A stretch of 64,000 nt of DNA from positions 62,001 to 126,000 of the forward strand of contig CABUWI010000006.1 in NCBI GenBank assembly GCA_902495245.1, in the 5' to 3' direction. Numbering within the stretch: position 1 is the first letter of the stretch; each line of letters starts with the position of its first letter. Under the pieces are notes generated by a model. It did no database searches and was not told the origin of the DNA. It saw only the letters and a program-made list of their open reading frames with translations. Shown piece by piece: positions 63,487 through 64,000 of the stretch. The stretch is from an uncultured Porphyromonadaceae bacterium. Lineage in GTDB: Bacteria > Bacteroidota > Bacteroidia > Bacteroidales > Muribaculaceae. The translations under genes and the position numbers were made by a program.

Positions 63487-64000
63487 ATGAAAAAATTAGT
63501 CATGATGATGGCCGCACTCTGGCTCGCATTCGGAGCCATGGCCGCTGCACCCGAGCTCACCAAACAACAGCAGAAGCTCGTGAACAAAGAGGTCAAAGCA
63601 AAGATGAAAGACTACAAGAAAGAAGGCTGGAAAGTATTCGGCAGCACACGCACCCTCGAGGGCATGCTGACGCGCCACCTCAGCGAACTCGAAGCCGCAG
63701 GCGACGACGCCTTTGAAATCGTGGGCTACGCCAATAACTTCAAGAGCAAGAGCGTAGGCCACCAGCAGGCCGTCAACAACGCCTGCATCACCTACGCAGG
63801 TCAGGCCGGTTCGTCGCTGCGCGGCAACATCACCACCGACATCAAGGCCAACGGCTCGGACGAGGCCGACGAGTTCGAACACTTCTATGCCGCCTACCAG
63901 CGCCTCGTAGAGCGCGAAATCAAAGACGAGATGAAAGAGAGCATCGCCCTGATTCGCGACATGGGCAACGGCGCATATGAAATGCAGGTCTACTTCATCG
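63487..64000 (+). CDS. Exported protein of the caspase operon (3' end beyond window)
   Basis: The frame runs from ATG 63487 to the window edge, 171 codons visible. The signal peptide ends near GAMAAAPEL. A charged region with lysines (KEVKAKMKDYKKEGWKVFG) leads into a domain with FKSKSVGHQQAVNNACITYAGQAGSSLRG, which resembles LPP20-type folds, and an acidic helix EFEHFYAAYQRLVEREIKDE. I do not recognise a precise family. Its position and signal peptide make it likely part of the same operon and compartment as the caspase. Confidence 0.65.
   Translation, partial: MKKLVMMMAALWLAFGAMAAAPELTKQQQKLVNKEVKAKMKDYKKEGWKVFGSTRTLEGMLTRHLSELEAAGDDAFEIVGYANNFKSKSVGHQQAVNNACITYAGQAGSSLRGNITTDIKANGSDEADEFEHFYAAYQRLVEREIKDEMKESIALIRDMGNGAYEMQVYFI

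Overview
The window comes from a GC-rich member of the Bacteroidales. Evidence: paired SusC/SusD genes, the type IX secretion gene porQ, Bacteroidetes-type promoters (a TAnnTTTG -7 box, often with TTG-like -33 box 19 bases upstream), many lipoproteins and Bacteroides-type conjugation genes. A Muribaculaceae-like species is my best guess from gene content and base composition; no rRNA or marker search was possible.

Bases 1-6300 are a degraded, visibly more AT-rich mobile region next to tRNA-Lys(TTT). It holds conjugation genes traM (cut by the window edge), traL and traK, then a phage-like block (sigma-like protein, peptidoglycan amidase, membrane protein, small orphan, lipoprotein), then a tyrosine integrase cut just after its catalytic Tyr. 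Neither junction looks like a normal element structure, so this is a rearranged or composite element. A cluster of GACTCAC-type repeats between the integrase and the tRNA looks like integrase arm sites.

Bases 6500-38600 are core chromosome: porQ-cmk-ispH-lipoprotein-mutS2-purN; rubredoxin; a GNAT enzyme; valS; rsfS-ftsH; a long, tightly packed minus-strand operon (DUF5106-like, mnmA, DUF151 nuclease, nucleoside-type MFS, rsmE, TPR protein, GHL10-like hydrolase, S41 protease, mfd); tRNA-Thr(CGT), ispD-recG, tRNA-Arg(CCG), a hicBA toxin-antitoxin pair, pgk, and a GH84 hexosaminidase. A nested inverted-repeat element sits between rsfS and mfd.

Bases 38600-55400 encode outer-membrane uptake functions: two TonB-type barrel proteins without SusD partners, then a six-gene operon susC-susD-surface lipoprotein-M16 peptidase-ChaN-like protein-membrane LuxR-type regulator. 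The peptidase and ChaN-like protein suggest peptide or haem rather than glycan uptake.

Bases 55500-64000 hold the most interesting set: a divergently transcribed operon of exported or membrane proteins: CHASE2 membrane sensor, FecR-like protein, beta-propeller protein with an OmpA-like C-terminus, TPR-caspase with an intact His/Cys dyad, a DUF4384-type protein, and a further exported protein running off the edge. I read it as a candidate envelope-located caspase surveillance or signalling system. Short tandem repeats of 7 or 9 bases recur at gene ends throughout, once inside the ftsH coding sequence.
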